In this document: piece by piece, positions 11,291-21,944 of the stretch | How the letters are laid out: each line of letters starts with the position of its first letter | How positions within the stretch are numbered: position 1 is the first letter of the stretch | Source of the DNA: Hydrogenovibrio kuenenii DSM 12350 | GTDB lineage: Bacteria; Pseudomonadota; Gammaproteobacteria; Thiomicrospirales; Thiomicrospiraceae | DNA: 64,000 nt | Direction: 5' to 3' | Assembly: GCF_000526715.1 (NCBI RefSeq) | Contig: NZ_JAGP01000001.1 | Coordinates: 1,488,001 to 1,552,000, forward strand | Program-made: the position numbers and the translations under genes | The notes under the pieces: generated by a model | Database searches by the model: none | Told to the model about the DNA's origin: nothing | What the model saw: only the letters and a program-made list of their open reading frames with translations

Positions 11291-12540
11291 CGGTCAATCT
11301 CCCCAAATACGATATCCTGTGTTCCGATTATAGAAACAACGTCTGCAATCATGTGTCCTTTTGCCATCTCATCAAGTGATGCCAAATGTGAAAATCCTGG
11401 TGCTCTTACTTTTAAGCGATAAGGCTTATTCGCACCATCAGAAACCATATAAATTCCAAACTCACCTTTCGGATGCTCTACTGCAGTATAACTTTCGCCA
11501 GCAGGGACGGTATATCCCTCAGTAAAGAGCTTGAAGTGGTGAATCAATGCTTCCATATTAGACTTAGCATCTTCTCTAGAAGGTGGTGCTACTTTATGAT
11601 CATCTGACATGACCGGGCCTGGATTTTGTTTCAACCAGTCCACACATTGTTTAATGATCTTGTTTGACTCGCGCATTTCAGCAACACGAACCAAATAACG
11701 GTCATAACAATCTCCCGTTACACCAACCGGAATATCAAATTCCATTTTGTCATAGACTTCATACGGCTGCTTCTTTCTCAAATCCCAGGCAATACCTGAC
11801 CCGCGAAGCATTGGACCAGTAAATCCTAGCTGCAAAGCTCTCTCTGGAGAAACAATACCGATATCAACGGTTCTTTGTTTCCAGATACGGTTATCTGTCA
11901 ACAGCGTTTCATATTCATCAATATAACCAGGAAAACGTTCGGTGAAAGCTTCAATGAAGTCTAGTAATGACCCTTCACGAGTTTCATTCAACTTATCTAG
12001 CTTCTTACCAGAGTGCCACTTTGACTCTTCATATTTAGCCATAGTCTCAGGCAAGTCACGATAAACACCACCTGGACGATAGTAAGTTGCGTGCATACGG
12101 GCACCTGAAACTGCTTCATAACAGTCCATTAAGTCTTCACGTTCACGGAATGCATAAAGGAAAACTGTCATAGCACCTATATCAAGTGCATGCGCGCCCA
12201 ACCACATTAAATGATTCAAAACACGGGTAATTTCATCAAACATGACACGGATATATTGAGCTCGCTCAGGCACTTCTACGCCCAGCATTTTCTCGATTGC
12301 CATTACATAGGCATGCTCGTTGGACATCATAGAAACATAGTCCAAGCGATCCATATAACCAATCGACTGGTTATAGGGTTTATATTCAATCAGCTTTTCT
12401 GTTCCACGATGCAACAACCCAATATGTGGATCTGAACGCACGATTGTTTCACCGTCAAGCTCAAGCACCAAGCGCAACACACCATGAGCTGATGGATGCT
12501 GTGGACCAAAGTTAAGCGTATAATTTCGAATTTCAGACAT
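11287..12540 (-). CDS. nuoD: NADH-quinone oxidoreductase subunit D
   Basis: NuoD is the 49-kDa subunit related to the large subunit of [NiFe] hydrogenases; it forms the quinone-binding site with NuoB. The 417-residue protein starts with the characteristic [22 protein letters not shown] segment (quinone-site His) and contains [15 protein letters not shown] and [10 protein letters not shown]. It is encoded separately from nuoC, unlike the fused nuoCD of E. coli. It overlaps nuoE by 4 nt. Confidence 0.97.
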   Translation of the reverse strand: MSEIRNYTLNFGPQHPSAHGVLRLVLELDGETIVRSDPHIGLLHRGTEKLIEYKPYNQSIGYMDRLDYVSMMSNEHAYVMAIEKMLGVEVPERAQYIRVMFDEITRVLNHLMWLGAHALDIGAMTVFLYAFREREDLMDCYEAVSGARMHATYYRPGGVYRDLPETMAKYEESKWHSGKKLDKLNETREGSLLDFIEAFTERFPGYIDEYETLLTDNRIWKQRTVDIGIVSPERALQLGFTGPMLRGSGIAWDLRKKQPYEVYDKMEFDIPVGVTGDCYDRYLVRVAEMRESNKIIKQCVDWLKQNPGPVMSDDHKVAPPSREDAKSNMEALIHHFKLFTEGYTVPAGESYTAVEHPKGEFGIYMVSDGANKPYRLKVRAPGFSHLASLDEMAKGHMIADVVSIIGTQDIVFGEIDR

Positions 12541-12559
12541 AATGCTTCCCTAAATTTCC

Positions 12560-13225
12560 TTAAGCCGTCTTATCTTCGCGAATTACGCGTGGAACGTTAA
12601 CACGGTTTTCAATTTGAACTGGTTCATAAACGACACGACCTTTTTCGGCGTCATAACGCATTTCAACATAACCAGTAAGTGGGAAGTCTTTTCTCAACGG
12701 ATGTCCCACAAAACCATAGTCGGTCAAAATACGTCTCAAGTCTGGATGTCCACTAAAAATGATCCCAAATAAATCAAAAGCTTCTCTTTCAAACCAATCC
12801 GCAGCTTTCCAAACAGAAACAACTGATTCAACAATTGGCATTTGTGTATCTTCCGGGAATACTTTGACTCTAACTCTACGATTATGCTCAACAGACAACA
12901 GGTGGTAAACCACTGCAAAACGTCGTTCCATAAATTGATCCTGTGAAGACTCATCTTCGTCAAAATCAAATACACCACGACTAAACCCTTTATTAGGTGC
13001 AGCCAGAGTTTCCCAGTTTGCATCACCATAATGTAGGTAATCCACTGCAGTAACATCTATCAGTTCGTCAAAACCCAGTTCATTTTTCAAAGTGATAAAC
13101 GACTCAAGTGCTTTTGTTGGCGACAACTCAACTGTTAGTTCATTAAACTGAATATGCGATTCAACAACCGCACCTGCTAACACCTTGTCAATTTGAGCTT
13201 GTAAATCCAGTACCGACTGTTTCAT
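12560..13225 (-). CDS. nuoC: NADH-quinone oxidoreductase subunit C
   Basis: NuoC is the 30-kDa peripheral-arm subunit that stabilises the interface of NuoD and NuoI. The 221-residue protein ends with the complex I 30-kDa signature region: WFEREAFDLFGIIFSGHPDL followed by RRILTDYGFVGHPLRKDFPL. It lies between nuoB (32 nt) and nuoD (19 nt). Confidence 0.96.
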   Translation of the reverse strand: MKQSVLDLQAQIDKVLAGAVVESHIQFNELTVELSPTKALESFITLKNELGFDELIDVTAVDYLHYGDANWETLAAPNKGFSRGVFDFDEDESSQDQFMERRFAVVYHLLSVEHNRRVRVKVFPEDTQMPIVESVVSVWKAADWFEREAFDLFGIIFSGHPDLRRILTDYGFVGHPLRKDFPLTGYVEMRYDAEKGRVVYEPVQIENRVNVPRVIREDKTA

Positions 13226-13257
13226 AAAAATTCTACTCTTTCAATTAGGTGTCAAAA

Positions 13258-13734
13258 TTAACGAGCAATCGTATTTGTTCGTTTAATTTTCGCTTGGAGC
13301 TGGATGATACCGTAAAGAAGGGCTTCAGCTGTTGGCGGGCAGCCAGGCACGTAAACATCAACAGGCACAATTCGGTCACAGCCTCGAACGACAGAATAAG
13401 AATAATGATAATAACCACCACCATTAGCACAAGAACCCATTGATATTACCCAACGAGGCTCTGCCATCTGGTCATAGACCTTTCTCAAGGCTGGCGCCAT
13501 TTTATTTACCAAAGTCCCGGCAACAATCATGACATCCGACTGTCTTGGACTTGGTCTAAAAATAATGCCAAATCTATCTAAGTCGTAACGTGAAGCACCT
13601 GCATGCATCATTTCAACTGCACAGCAAGCTAGGCCAAAAGTCATTGGCCACAAAGAACCTGTACGCGCCCAGTTGATTAATTTATCAGCAGAAGTTGTAA
13701 CAACACCTTCTTTTAAAACGCCTTCTATTCCCAT
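13258..13734 (-). CDS. nuoB: NADH-quinone oxidoreductase subunit B
   Basis: NuoB carries the terminal cluster N2 that reduces quinone. Ligands are visible as the tandem Cys in [11 protein letters not shown], the Cys in GSCANGGG and the Cys in [14 protein letters not shown]. The frame is open to an upstream ATG at 13755, but I place the start at 13734. There AAAAAGGAG stands at good spacing, and the resulting N-terminus [10 protein letters not shown] matches the usual short proteobacterial form. With this start the gene overlaps nuoA by 10 nt instead of 31. Confidence 0.95.
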   Translation of the reverse strand: MGIEGVLKEGVVTTSADKLINWARTGSLWPMTFGLACCAVEMMHAGASRYDLDRFGIIFRPSPRQSDVMIVAGTLVNKMAPALRKVYDQMAEPRWVISMGSCANGGGYYHYSYSVVRGCDRIVPVDVYVPGCPPTAEALLYGIIQLQAKIKRTNTIAR

Positions 13735-14081
13735 TCCAGCGCTCCTTTTTTCCATTCATAAATAAAGCCAACAACCAGTAATGATAGAAAACCAGCCATA
13801 GCTAATAGTCCAAATGTACCGATTTCTTTTAATACAACGGCCCAAGGAAACAGAAACGCAATTTCCAAATCAAAAATAATGAAAAGGATAGCTACAAGAT
13901 AAAAACGCACATCAAACTTCATACGTGAGTCTTCGAATGCCTCAAAACCACACTCATATGGTGAAAGTTTTTCAGCATCAGGACGGTTTGGTCCAAGTAA
14001 ATATCCCAACAGGATTGGTCCAACACCAAATAGTACGCCTAGCACGACAAAAACAATGATAGGTAAATAGTTTTCAAGCAT
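13725..14081 (-). CDS. nuoA: NADH-quinone oxidoreductase subunit A
   Basis: NuoA (ND3) is a three-helix subunit near the quinone site and the first gene of the operon. The 118-residue protein has the conserved loop [20 protein letters not shown] with its acidic residues and Cys, followed by two helices. No separate promoter is obvious in the 47 nt between it and the tRNA-Leu gene. The nuo operon may therefore be read through from the tpiA promoter at about 15350, but this is inferred. Confidence 0.96.
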   Translation of the reverse strand: MLENYLPIIVFVVLGVLFGVGPILLGYLLGPNRPDAEKLSPYECGFEAFEDSRMKFDVRFYLVAILFIIFDLEIAFLFPWAVVLKEIGTFGLLAMAGFLSLLVVGFIYEWKKGALEWE

Positions 14082-14128
14082 ATTAAACCCTTTTAACTTA
14101 GAACTCTAAGCTTCTGGTCACTTTAAAA

Positions 14129-14213
14129 TGGTGCCGATGGCCGGACTTGAACCGGCACGGCTTACGCCACTACCCCCTCAAGGTAGCGTGTCTACCAATT
14201 CCACCACATCGGC
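14129..14213 (-). tRNA. tRNA-Leu (anticodon GAG)
   Basis: An 85-nt leucine tRNA with encoded CCA is read on the minus strand. The acceptor stem pairs GCCGATG with CATCGGC, the anticodon loop reads TTGAGGG giving GAG, the variable arm is long (class II, as expected for Leu), and the T arm reads GGTTCAAGTCC. It lies 9 nt after secG and 47 nt before nuoA on the same strand. The secG-tRNA-Leu junction is conserved in many gammaproteobacteria. The transcript must be processed out of a protein-coding message if it shares the tpiA promoter. Confidence 0.97.
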
Positions 14214-14222
14214 TAATTTGTT

Positions 14223-14546
14223 TTACTCTGGCACAACCGGAGCTTTTGTATCGTTATTATTCTTTTTCTCAGTTGTGGTAACAGGATGTTGTACCACACT
14301 CTGATAGCCTTTTTCCTGCTTCGCACCCAAATAAGCCAACGTCAAACTCGTCACAAAGAAAATTGCTGCAACAACTGATGTTACCTTTAATAAAAAGTTG
14401 CTCGACCCACCACCGCCAAAAACGGATTGGGATGAACCACCACCAAAATTTGCACCCGCATCAGCACCTTTACCGTGCTGCACAAGCACAAGCACTATCA
14501 AAATAAATGCAACTACCAAATGAATGGTTAGCACAATTGAAAACAT
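14223..14546 (-). CDS. secG: Protein translocase subunit SecG
   Basis: SecG is the small third subunit of the SecYEG channel and speeds preprotein export. The 107-residue protein has the two expected helices (residues 2-22 and about 52-70) joined by the conserved cytoplasmic loop [20 protein letters not shown]. The C-terminal 30 residues are polar and low in complexity, as is common. It lies 2 nt after tpiA and 9 nt before tRNA-Leu. Confidence 0.95.
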   Translation of the reverse strand: MFSIVLTIHLVVAFILIVLVLVQHGKGADAGANFGGGSSQSVFGGGGSSNFLLKVTSVVAAIFFVTSLTLAYLGAKQEKGYQSVVQHPVTTTEKKNNNDTKAPVVPE

Positions 14547-14548
14547 GT

Positions 14549-15307
14549 TTACTCTCCTGCGGCCTCACAAATGGCCATAAAATCTTCTGCTACCAGAGAA
14601 GCTCCACCAATCAGACCACCGTCAATATCTGGCTGACTAAATAGCTCTTTTGCATTAGCTGGTTTAACACTTCCGCCATATTGAATAATGACGCCATTTG
14701 CTATATCCGTATCGTAATCTGCTAATAACCCACGAATAAACGCATGAACTTCTTGTGCTTGAGCTGATGTAGCAGTTTTACCTGTTCCAATTGCCCAAAC
14801 AGGTTCGTAAGCAATAACAATCTTTTTAAATCCATTAATACCCACTTTTTCTACAACTGCATTAATCTGTGTAGAAATAACACTTTCTAACTCACCAGCT
14901 TCACGCTCTTCTAAAGTCTCACCAACACATAAAATTGGTGTCAAACCCGCTTTAATCGCAGTATCAACTTTATTGGCAATTTCAAAGTCAGATTCTTTAT
15001 AAATAGCACGTCGCTCAGAGTGTCCCAGAATGACGAATTGACATCCAAGATCCTTTACCATCTCAGCAGAAATTTCCCCTGTATAAGCACCTTGTACAGG
15101 CTCTTCCGCAATATTCTGTACACCCAACTCAATATTCGATGCAGACAAAGAACGACTAACATAATCTACGTATAATGCTGGCGGACATATCGCTACTTTA
15201 GCGTTTCCTGCACGACTAGACAGAGCATTCAACCCTGTTACAAGGCTTTTTATTTCTGCCTTACTACCATGCATTTTCCAGTTACCTGCGACAAACATTT
15301 GTCTCAT
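14549..15307 (-). CDS. tpiA: Triosephosphate isomerase
   Basis: TpiA interconverts glyceraldehyde 3-phosphate and dihydroxyacetone phosphate in glycolysis, gluconeogenesis and, if present, the Calvin cycle. It has all catalytic signatures: GNWKMHG (Lys), LGHSERR (His) and [11 protein letters not shown] (Glu), then the phosphate-binding GGSV and GGASL loops. An in-frame GTG lies 18 nt upstream. I choose the ATG at 15307 because a GGAG site stands 9 nt before it and because the predicted promoter at 15338-15366 would start transcription near 15331. The result is 252 residues, the normal length. Confidence 0.95.
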   Translation of the reverse strand: MRQMFVAGNWKMHGSKAEIKSLVTGLNALSSRAGNAKVAICPPALYVDYVSRSLSASNIELGVQNIAEEPVQGAYTGEISAEMVKDLGCQFVILGHSERRAIYKESDFEIANKVDTAIKAGLTPILCVGETLEEREAGELESVISTQINAVVEKVGINGFKKIVIAYEPVWAIGTGKTATSAQAQEVHAFIRGLLADYDTDIANGVIIQYGGSVKPANAKELFSQPDIDGGLIGGASLVAEDFMAICEAAGE

Positions 15308-15337
15308 TTCTTCAGTCTCCGACACAAAATTCCGCCT

Positions 15338-15366
15338 ATATTAGCGATTTCTTTTTGGAATTACAA
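15338..15366 (-). promoter_or_regulatory. Predicted sigma-70 promoter for tpiA-secG-tRNA-Leu(-nuo)
   Basis: On the minus strand TTGTAA (15361-15366) is followed after exactly 17 nt by TAATAT (15338-15343). Transcription would begin close to 15331, only some 24 nt before the tpiA ATG. It lies in the 70-nt gap after glmM, so tpiA and the genes behind it can be expressed independently of ftsH-folP-glmM. Confidence 0.55.
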
Positions 15367-15377
15367 TCTTGACAATT

Positions 15378-16712
15378 TTATGAAAATTCGGTTTGAACTA
15401 CCTTTACAAGCGTTTCCACTTCAGTTTCAACCATATTCATATGCTGACCCTCCACCATAACACGAATCAAAGGTTCCGTGCCTGAAGCCCTTATTAAAAC
15501 TCTCCCCTTACCAGCCATACGCATTTCAGAGTCAGCAATCGCATTTTGTAAAACTTTGTTTGTGCCTAAATCTACTTTTTCTTTTACACGAATATTCTTC
15601 AAAACTTGCGGCATTTTTTGCATACCAGAAGCCAGTGCTTGAAGTGACTTACCTGTATTCATCATAATAGACATCACTTGCAGCGCCGCAACAATACCAT
15701 CACCCGTAGATGTTTTATCTAAACACAACACATGACCAGAACCTTCAGCACCATACTGCCATCCTTTTTGACGCAATGCTTCCATAACGTAGCGATCACC
15801 CACTTTTGTACGGATAAACTCGATACCTAGTTCTTTTAGCGCTATCTCTAGCCCTAAATTACTCATAAGCGTGCCCACTACACCCTCAACAGGCTTATCA
15901 GAATGAGCAGCAAGAATATAGAGAATCTGGTCACCATCAATTACTTCACCAGTATGATCGACCATCATGACCCGATCACCATCACCATCAAAAGCGATAC
16001 CAACATGCGCTGATTCTGACAATACTTTCTGTTTTAACGCATCTAAATCGGTTGCACCGCAATTTAGGTTAATATTAATGCCATCTGGGTTCGTACCAAT
16101 TGAAACAACTTCAGCACCAAGCTCTTCAAATACAGCTGGCGCAATATGATAGGTAGCGCCATTAGCGCAATCAAGCACTACCTTTACACCATCCAATTTA
16201 CAGCTTGCTTCATAGGTACTTTTACAAAACTCAGTGTAACGCCCTGCTGCATCGTCGATACGCTTGGCTCGACCCAATGCATCAGAACCAACTGTTTCAA
16301 GTGGAAGATCAAAGGCTGACTCAACTTCTAACTCAACCTGGTCAGAAACCTTTTGTCCTTGAGAAGAAAAGAATTTAATACCGTTATCATAATGAGGGTT
16401 ATGGGATGCACTGATAACGATACCTGTATCAGCATGAAAAGTACGCGTTAAGTAAGCAACCGCTGGCGTGGGCATTGGCCCTAACAAGAGCACATCAACA
16501 CCCGCGGCAATAAAACCAGCTTCAAGTGCTGACTCAAACATATAGCCAGAAATGCGTGTATCTTTTCCAATCATCACGGTTTTTTCTCCATGATCACGCA
16601 TAACTTTACCCGTTGCCCAACCTAATTTCAGAATACTGTCAGGACAAATCAACCCTTTCCCGACATGATTACGGATACCATCCGTTCCAAAATATTTTTT
16701 TTCTTGCGACAT
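15378..16712 (-). CDS. glmM: Phosphoglucosamine mutase
   Basis: GlmM converts glucosamine 6-phosphate to glucosamine 1-phosphate for UDP-GlcNAc, and so for peptidoglycan and LPS. The 444-residue protein has the four phosphohexomutase domains. S103 in SASHNP is the phosphoserine, DGDGDR is the metal-binding loop, GEGSGH is the sugar loop, and [15 protein letters not shown] is the C-terminal phosphate site. It follows folP by 19 nt in the conserved ftsH-folP-glmM order. Confidence 0.97.
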   Translation of the reverse strand: MSQEKKYFGTDGIRNHVGKGLICPDSILKLGWATGKVMRDHGEKTVMIGKDTRISGYMFESALEAGFIAAGVDVLLLGPMPTPAVAYLTRTFHADTGIVISASHNPHYDNGIKFFSSQGQKVSDQVELEVESAFDLPLETVGSDALGRAKRIDDAAGRYTEFCKSTYEASCKLDGVKVVLDCANGATYHIAPAVFEELGAEVVSIGTNPDGININLNCGATDLDALKQKVLSESAHVGIAFDGDGDRVMMVDHTGEVIDGDQILYILAAHSDKPVEGVVGTLMSNLGLEIALKELGIEFIRTKVGDRYVMEALRQKGWQYGAEGSGHVLCLDKTSTGDGIVAALQVMSIMMNTGKSLQALASGMQKMPQVLKNIRVKEKVDLGTNKVLQNAIADSEMRMAGKGRVLIRASGTEPLIRVMVEGQHMNMVETEVETLVKVVQTEFS

Positions 16713-16731
16713 TGCAAACTTACCTATTTTT

Positions 16732-17556
16732 TTAAAGTAATGCGTACATTACTTTTAATGCTTGGATCGTTTCTTCATAATCATGAACACGCACGACTCT
16801 TGCGCCTTTCATAGCCGCCACAACAGCTGCTGAAACACTACCAACCATTCGTTTTTCAACAGGCAAACCACCAAGCAATTCACCAATCATTTTTTTGCGA
16901 GAAACCCCTACTAAAATGGGGTATTTTAAAACAGAAAACTGTTCAAGTTGTTCGAACAATTTTACATTATGCTCTAAGGTTTTACCAAACCCAAAGCCCG
17001 GATCGATCAGAATATTGGCAGATGAGACACCTGAGTTTTCACAGCTTTTCACTCGTTCGGACAAAAACTCAAACACCTCCAAAAAAACATCATTATACGA
17101 AGGGTTTTCCTGCATATTTGCAGGCTCTCCCTGCTTATGCATCAAACATACCATCACATCTGATTTCGCTATTAAGGATTCAGCCCCTTCAGCTTGGAGC
17201 GCATTCACATCATTGATTAAATCCACATCGAGATTAATAGCTTCTCTCATAACCTGTGTCTTATAAGTATCAACCGAAACCGACAAATCAGACATTTCTT
17301 TGATTAGCTCCACAACAGGCAATACACGATCAAGCTCTTCTTGCAGGGTAACTATTGCAGCACCTGGCCGAGTTGACTCGCCACCAACATCAACAATATC
17401 AACGCCAGATTTCTGCATTTGCTCTATTGCATATTTAACTTGATCTAGAGATGCGTACTGACCACCATCAGAAAAAGAGTCCGGCGTCACATTCAATATC
17501 CCCATCACCAAAGGGATTTCAAGCTCTGGGTCACGCACTCTATCAAAGAATTTCAT
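16732..17556 (-). CDS. folP: Dihydropteroate synthase
   Basis: FolP joins p-aminobenzoate to the pterin diphosphate in folate synthesis and is the sulfonamide target. The 274-residue TIM-barrel protein carries both family signatures, [15 protein letters not shown] near residue 20 and [12 protein letters not shown] near residue 60, plus [13 protein letters not shown]. Its ribosome site (GGAG) comes directly after the T-run of a terminator-like hairpin, so most ftsH transcripts may end before it. Confidence 0.97.
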   Translation of the reverse strand: MKFFDRVRDPELEIPLVMGILNVTPDSFSDGGQYASLDQVKYAIEQMQKSGVDIVDVGGESTRPGAAIVTLQEELDRVLPVVELIKEMSDLSVSVDTYKTQVMREAINLDVDLINDVNALQAEGAESLIAKSDVMVCLMHKQGEPANMQENPSYNDVFLEVFEFLSERVKSCENSGVSSANILIDPGFGFGKTLEHNVKLFEQLEQFSVLKYPILVGVSRKKMIGELLGGLPVEKRMVGSVSAAVVAAMKGARVVRVHDYEETIQALKVMYALL

Positions 17557-17571
17557 ACACTACTCCATAAA

Positions 17572-17595
17572 AAAACCCCTAAATTTAGGGGTTTT
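17572..17595 (-). terminator. Perfect 24-bp palindromic terminator between ftsH and folP
   Basis: The sequence is a perfect inverted repeat, AAAACCCCTAAA / TTTAGGGGTTTT, followed on the minus strand by further Ts. It lies between the ftsH stop (17620) and the folP start (17556). It looks like a rho-independent terminator and could act as a partial terminator within a conserved operon. Confidence 0.75.
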
Positions 17596-17619
17596 CATGA
17601 GCCATTCAACTACTCCTTT

Positions 17620-19581
17620 TTAGTGTAGCTTTGGCTCCGCATCTTTAACTGAATCATCATGATTATCTGAAAGATCTGATTTCGTCGTTTCTTTAGAATC
17701 TTTCGATGCTACAGAGGCACCACCATCTTTATCTTTACTATCATCACTTTCTTGCCAATCTTTTGGCTCACCAGGCTCTTTACCTTCCATAAGATTCTTT
17801 ACCTGATCCGCATCAATGGTTTCATACTTCATCAATGCATCTGCCATAGCATGTAGAATCGAAATATTATCGGTCAGGAGTTTTTCTGAACGCTCATAAT
17901 TTCGATCAATGAATTTACGGATTTCTAAATCGATTTCCTTAGAAATCTCACCGGAAACATTAGCATTTCTGGATGTACCCATCAACGAGCCATTATCCTC
18001 TTCTTCATACATAAGAGGACCCAACTTATCAGACAAGCCCCATTTCGTAACCATGTTTCTAGCAATTTGAGTCGCACGCATAATATCATTGCTTGCGCCA
18101 GTGGTTACAGCTTCTGATCCAAAGATCATTTCTTCAGCTATTCGACCACCATATAAACTTGATAACTGGCTTTCAAGCTTACGCTTAGAGTAGCTATAAG
18201 AGTCTTCTTCCGGTAAATACATGGTAACACCCAGTGCTCGACCACGAGGCATAATACTTACTTTATAAACTGGGTCATGTTCAGGCACTAAATAACCAAC
18301 GATAGCATGTCCAGCTTCATGGTAAGCAGTGAGTTTTTTCTCTTCTTCACTCATAACCATGCTCTTACGCTCAACACCCATCAGAATTTTATCTTTTGCC
18401 TTTTCGAAATGTGACTGAGTGACCAGTCTTTCATTTCCTCGAGCGGCAAAAAGCGCTGCTTCATTCACAAGGTTAGCCAAATCTGCACCAGAAAACCCTG
18501 GCGTACCACGTGCAATTAAAGCGGGTTTAACGTCATCAGACAAAGGTACTTTACGCATATGAACTTTCAAAATTTGTTCGCGCCCTCTAACATCAGGCAA
18601 ACCAACTGTCACCTGACGGTCAAAACGACCTGGTCTCAACAAGGCTGGATCCAATACATCCGCACGGTTAGTTGCAGCTATAACGATAACACCTTCGTTG
18701 CCTTCAAAACCATCCATCTCAACAAGCATTTGATTAAGCGTTTGCTCACGCTCATCATTACCACCGCCCATTCCAGCACCACGGCTGCGGCCTACTGCAT
18801 CAATCTCATCAATGAAAATAATACAGGGTGCATGAGCCTTAGCTTGCTCAAACATATCGCGCACACGGGAGGCACCAACCCCAACAAACATTTCTACAAA
18901 GTCTGAACCAGAAATACTAAAGAAAGGTACTTTTGCTTCCCCAGCAATAGCTTTAGCCAACAAGGTTTTACCCGTACCAGGAGGCCCTACCATCAGGACA
19001 CCACGAGGGATATTCCCACCTAAATTTTGATATTTCCCAGGGTCTCTTAAGAAGTCAACGATTTCACCTACTTCTTCTTTAGCTTCATCTGCACCAGCAA
19101 CATCATCTAAAGTTACTTTAACTTGGTCATCTGTCATCATGCGTGCTTTCGATTTCCCAAAAGACATTGGGCCACCCTTGCCACCCATTCCACCGCCCAT
19201 TGAGCGCATGAAGAAAATCCAGATTCCAATTAACAGCAACATCGGGAACCAAGAAATAAAGATTTGCATTAATACACTTTGTTTTTCAGGCAAGTGCGCA
19301 GTAACCTTAACATGATAAGCCAATAGATCACCCATCAACCCAACATCACCGGGGTTAACAGTAGTAAACGCTTTTCCATCAGTATAAACACCGTGGATAG
19401 TCTGACCATCAATAGATACCTGACTAACTTGGCCACCATGAACTTGATCTATGAAATCAGAATAGGCAAGTTGCGAGCTTCTCCCCATCATTTGTTGACC
19501 ACTAAAGTGGTTGAATATCGACAGCATAATCGTCGCCACTACGGTCCATATCAGGATATTTTTCAACATATCATTTTTCAT
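17620..19581 (-). CDS. ftsH: ATP-dependent zinc metalloprotease FtsH
   Basis: FtsH is a membrane-bound AAA+ protease that degrades misassembled membrane proteins and regulators. The 653-residue protein has two N-terminal helices (about 8-25 and 103-125) around a periplasmic domain, Walker A GPPGTGKT at 199-206, Walker B IIFIDEID, the second region of homology ending RPGRFDR, and the zinc motif HEAGH at 421-425. The C-terminus is a hydrophilic tail of about 50 residues. It is 136 nt from the upstream rlmE. Confidence 0.98.
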   Translation of the reverse strand: MKNDMLKNILIWTVVATIMLSIFNHFSGQQMMGRSSQLAYSDFIDQVHGGQVSQVSIDGQTIHGVYTDGKAFTTVNPGDVGLMGDLLAYHVKVTAHLPEKQSVLMQIFISWFPMLLLIGIWIFFMRSMGGGMGGKGGPMSFGKSKARMMTDDQVKVTLDDVAGADEAKEEVGEIVDFLRDPGKYQNLGGNIPRGVLMVGPPGTGKTLLAKAIAGEAKVPFFSISGSDFVEMFVGVGASRVRDMFEQAKAHAPCIIFIDEIDAVGRSRGAGMGGGNDEREQTLNQMLVEMDGFEGNEGVIVIAATNRADVLDPALLRPGRFDRQVTVGLPDVRGREQILKVHMRKVPLSDDVKPALIARGTPGFSGADLANLVNEAALFAARGNERLVTQSHFEKAKDKILMGVERKSMVMSEEEKKLTAYHEAGHAIVGYLVPEHDPVYKVSIMPRGRALGVTMYLPEEDSYSYSKRKLESQLSSLYGGRIAEEMIFGSEAVTTGASNDIMRATQIARNMVTKWGLSDKLGPLMYEEEDNGSLMGTSRNANVSGEISKEIDLEIRKFIDRNYERSEKLLTDNISILHAMADALMKYETIDADQVKNLMEGKEPGEPKDWQESDDSKDKDGGASVASKDSKETTKSDLSDNHDDSVKDAEPKLH

Positions 19582-19717
19582 AATTCACCTGTGAACTTGC
19601 CAAATCTCTTCATTTTAGATTTCAAATACGAACAACTTTACCACATATTTTCATAAGTATTATTTATATTATTTATGAAAAAACTAATTAACCATTAATA
19701 AACTCTTGGCTTGAAAT

Positions 19718-20335
19718 TTATTTTTTTCCTCGAGCCAATAAGTAAACTTCTTTACTACGCGGACGAGATGCCTTGGGCTTACGAGTCAAAACTTTCTGAT
19801 AATTTTGCTTCAAGGTATTGAGCAACTGATCATACCCTTCACCCTGAAAAACTTTCATCAGCAAATCACCACCAGGCTTCAATACCTGATCAGCCAATTC
19901 AACACAAAGCTCAACCAAATACATGGATTTGGGAATATCTACACCTTTATTACCTGTCATATTTGGTGCCATATCCGACATAACCAAATCAACATCTCGA
20001 CCCTCAAGCGCATCTAACAAGCCTTGATAAACTTCATCTTCTCGAAAATCACCCTGAATAAAGGTCACACCAGCAAAGGGTTCAACAGGCAAAATATCCA
20101 AAGCGTAAACACGCCCTTCTTCGCCTATTTGATTAGATGTCCATTGCGACCACCCACCTGGTGCAGCACCCAAATCAACAACCGTCATCCCTTTTTTAAA
20201 AAGTTGATCTTTTTCATCAATTTCTTGGAGCTTATAAATAGCTCTTGAACGCCAGCCTTCTTGCTTTGCTTTATTAACGTAATAATCGTCAAAATGTTCT
20301 TTTAACCAGTCATTACTGGATTTACTTCTTGCCAT
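19718..20335 (-). CDS. rlmE: 23S rRNA 2'-O-methyltransferase RlmE (FtsJ/RrmJ)
   Basis: RlmE methylates U2552 in the A loop of 23S rRNA during assembly of the large subunit. The 205-residue protein has the RFM fold SAM site DLGAAPGGWSQ near residue 54 and the catalytic tetrad context: K in NKAKQEGWRSRAIYKL, D in VMSDMAPNMTG, K in GGDLLMKVFQG, E in SKEVYLLA. It is divergent from yhbY and upstream of ftsH, the conserved arrangement in gammaproteobacteria. Confidence 0.97.
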   Translation of the reverse strand: MARSKSSNDWLKEHFDDYYVNKAKQEGWRSRAIYKLQEIDEKDQLFKKGMTVVDLGAAPGGWSQWTSNQIGEEGRVYALDILPVEPFAGVTFIQGDFREDEVYQGLLDALEGRDVDLVMSDMAPNMTGNKGVDIPKSMYLVELCVELADQVLKPGGDLLMKVFQGEGYDQLLNTLKQNYQKVLTRKPKASRPRSKEVYLLARGKK

Positions 20336-20404
20336 CGAGGTTTTTCTTATAAAATACTAAATTAATCGTTTGCTAGTTTAATAATAATTAAAATTGGGAA
20401 TTCA

Positions 20405-20710
20405 ATGTCAAAAACCAAAAAACTTTCAATCCAACAAACCAAATTCTTGCGAGGGATCGCTCACGGCCTAAACCCTGTCGTCACTATTGGTATTAACGGT
20501 GTTACAGAATCACTAATGGAAGAAGTTGAAACTTCTTTAGCACATCACGAGTTATTGAAAATCAAACTTGCTGGTGTCGAAAAAGAAGATCGAAAAACTG
20601 TTATCGACCATATCGTAGAACAAACACATTCAGAACTGGTTCAATCAATTGGAAAGATTTTTGTCATTTTCCGAGCAAAAGAAAAAAGCGAAATCATCCT
20701 ACCAAAGTAA
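20405..20710 (+). CDS. yhbY: Ribosome assembly RNA-binding protein YhbY (CRM domain)
   Basis: YhbY is a one-domain CRM protein that binds the pre-50S ribosome. The 101-residue protein is the normal size. It has the GxxG loop GING near residue 30 and the pattern LLKIKLAGVEKEDRK typical of the fold. It is divergently paired with rlmE across 69 nt, as in E. coli, which supports the call. It is the only plus-strand gene between 1 and 35746. Confidence 0.94.
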   Translation: MSKTKKLSIQQTKFLRGIAHGLNPVVTIGINGVTESLMEEVETSLAHHELLKIKLAGVEKEDRKTVIDHIVEQTHSELVQSIGKIFVIFRAKEKSEIILPK

Positions 20711-20724
20711 CTTTTCTATAAAAC

Positions 20725-20759
20725 AAACACCACAACCAATTCTTTTGATCGTGGTGTTT
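20725..20759. terminator. Hairpin between convergent yhbY and metZ
   Basis: Nine-base arms AAACACCAC (20725-20733) and GTGGTGTTT (20751-20759) enclose a 17-nt loop. On the minus strand the stem is followed by TGTTTTAT; on the plus strand the T-run is weak. It probably ends metZ transcripts and, less surely, yhbY transcripts. Confidence 0.5.
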
Positions 20760-20762
20760 CAT

Positions 20763-21944
20763 TTAAACCAACTTATCCAAGCCTCTGGCCAAATCTGCTT
20801 TTAAATCTTCAATAGACTCTAGGCCAACTGATACCCGCAATAAGTTATCAGTAATCCCTGTTGCCAACCTTTCGTCTTCTGGTACACGACAATGCGTTGT
20901 TGTCGCAGGATGCGTAATACTGGTCTTAACATCACCAAGATTTGCAGTAATTGAAACCATCTTTGTATTATCTATCACAGACCAAGCTTCTGAACGCCCA
21001 CCTTTAACTCTAAAAGTAACCAAACCGCCTGCACCCTTTTGCTGCTTCTGAGCCAAATCATACTGTGGATGCGTTTTTAGACCAGGATAGAAAACCGTTT
21101 CAACCGCTGGATGCTGATCTAACCAATTCGCAAGCGCCATTGCCCTTTGGCAATGTGCCTCCATCCGAATGGACAAGGTTTCAAGACCTTTCAAAAATAT
21201 CCAAGCATTAAATGGACTCATTGAAGGCCCAGCAGTACGTAAGAACCCTCTTACTTCTTCGCCAACTAAAGCTTCAGAACCGACAACCGCACCGCCAATA
21301 GCTCTTCCTTGACCATCCAAGAATTTAGTTGCTGAGTGAATCACAATATCAGCACCTAGAGACAAAGGTTGCTGTAACACTGGAGTACAAAAACAGTTAT
21401 CTACAATCAATACAGCATCATTTTCTTTTGCGAGCTGACTCAATGCTGAAATATCAGCAATATGTGTCAAAGGGTTTGAAGGACTTTCCAAAAAAAGTGC
21501 TTTTGTATTTGGCTTAACCGCATTTTTCCATTCATCTACATCAGTTTGAGAAACAAAAGTTACGTCCAAACCAAATTTTTTCAGGTATTTATTAAACAAA
21601 ACCTTAGTTGTACCAAAAATACTGCTAGACGAAACAACATGGTCGCCCGATTCACACAATGCCATAAATGTAGACAAAATAGCAGACATGCCTGAAGCAG
21701 TTCCTACACAAGCCTCACCGCCTTCTAATGCCGCCAAACGATTTTCAAAGGTTCTAACAGTTGGGTTAGAAAAACGAGAATAAACATTGCCTTTTTCGGC
21801 ACCACTAAACCGATCAGCCGCTTGTTGAGCAGATTGATAACGAAAGCTAGAGGTTGGAAAAATCGCCTCACTGTTTTCTTGCTCCGCTGTCTGATCGTAA
21901 CCAGCACGAATAGCCAAAGTTTCTAAATCAAACTCTTTATCCAT
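20763..21944 (-). CDS. metZ: O-succinylhomoserine sulfhydrylase
   Basis: MetZ makes homocysteine directly from O-succinylhomoserine and sulfide in methionine synthesis. The 393-residue PLP enzyme belongs to the Cys/Met family, with the cofactor lysine K207 in HSATKFLDGQGR and the substrate-binding segment near the C-terminus (SVGLESIEDLKADL). The purF-metZ order is the Pseudomonas arrangement and favours MetZ over MetB or MetC. The purF stop and metZ start are directly adjacent. Confidence 0.92.
   Translation of the reverse strand: MDKEFDLETLAIRAGYDQTAEQENSEAIFPTSSFRYQSAQQAADRFSGAEKGNVYSRFSNPTVRTFENRLAALEGGEACVGTASGMSAILSTFMALCESGDHVVSSSSIFGTTKVLFNKYLKKFGLDVTFVSQTDVDEWKNAVKPNTKALFLESPSNPLTHIADISALSQLAKENDAVLIVDNCFCTPVLQQPLSLGADIVIHSATKFLDGQGRAIGGAVVGSEALVGEEVRGFLRTAGPSMSPFNAWIFLKGLETLSIRMEAHCQRAMALANWLDQHPAVETVFYPGLKTHPQYDLAQKQQKGAGGLVTFRVKGGRSEAWSVIDNTKMVSITANLGDVKTSITHPATTTHCRVPEDERLATGITDNLLRVSVGLESIEDLKADLARGLDKLV

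Noticed and set aside
13735-13755. Longer nuoB start at 13755
   Set aside because: The ATG at 13734 has an AAAAAGGAG ribosome site and gives the family N-terminus.
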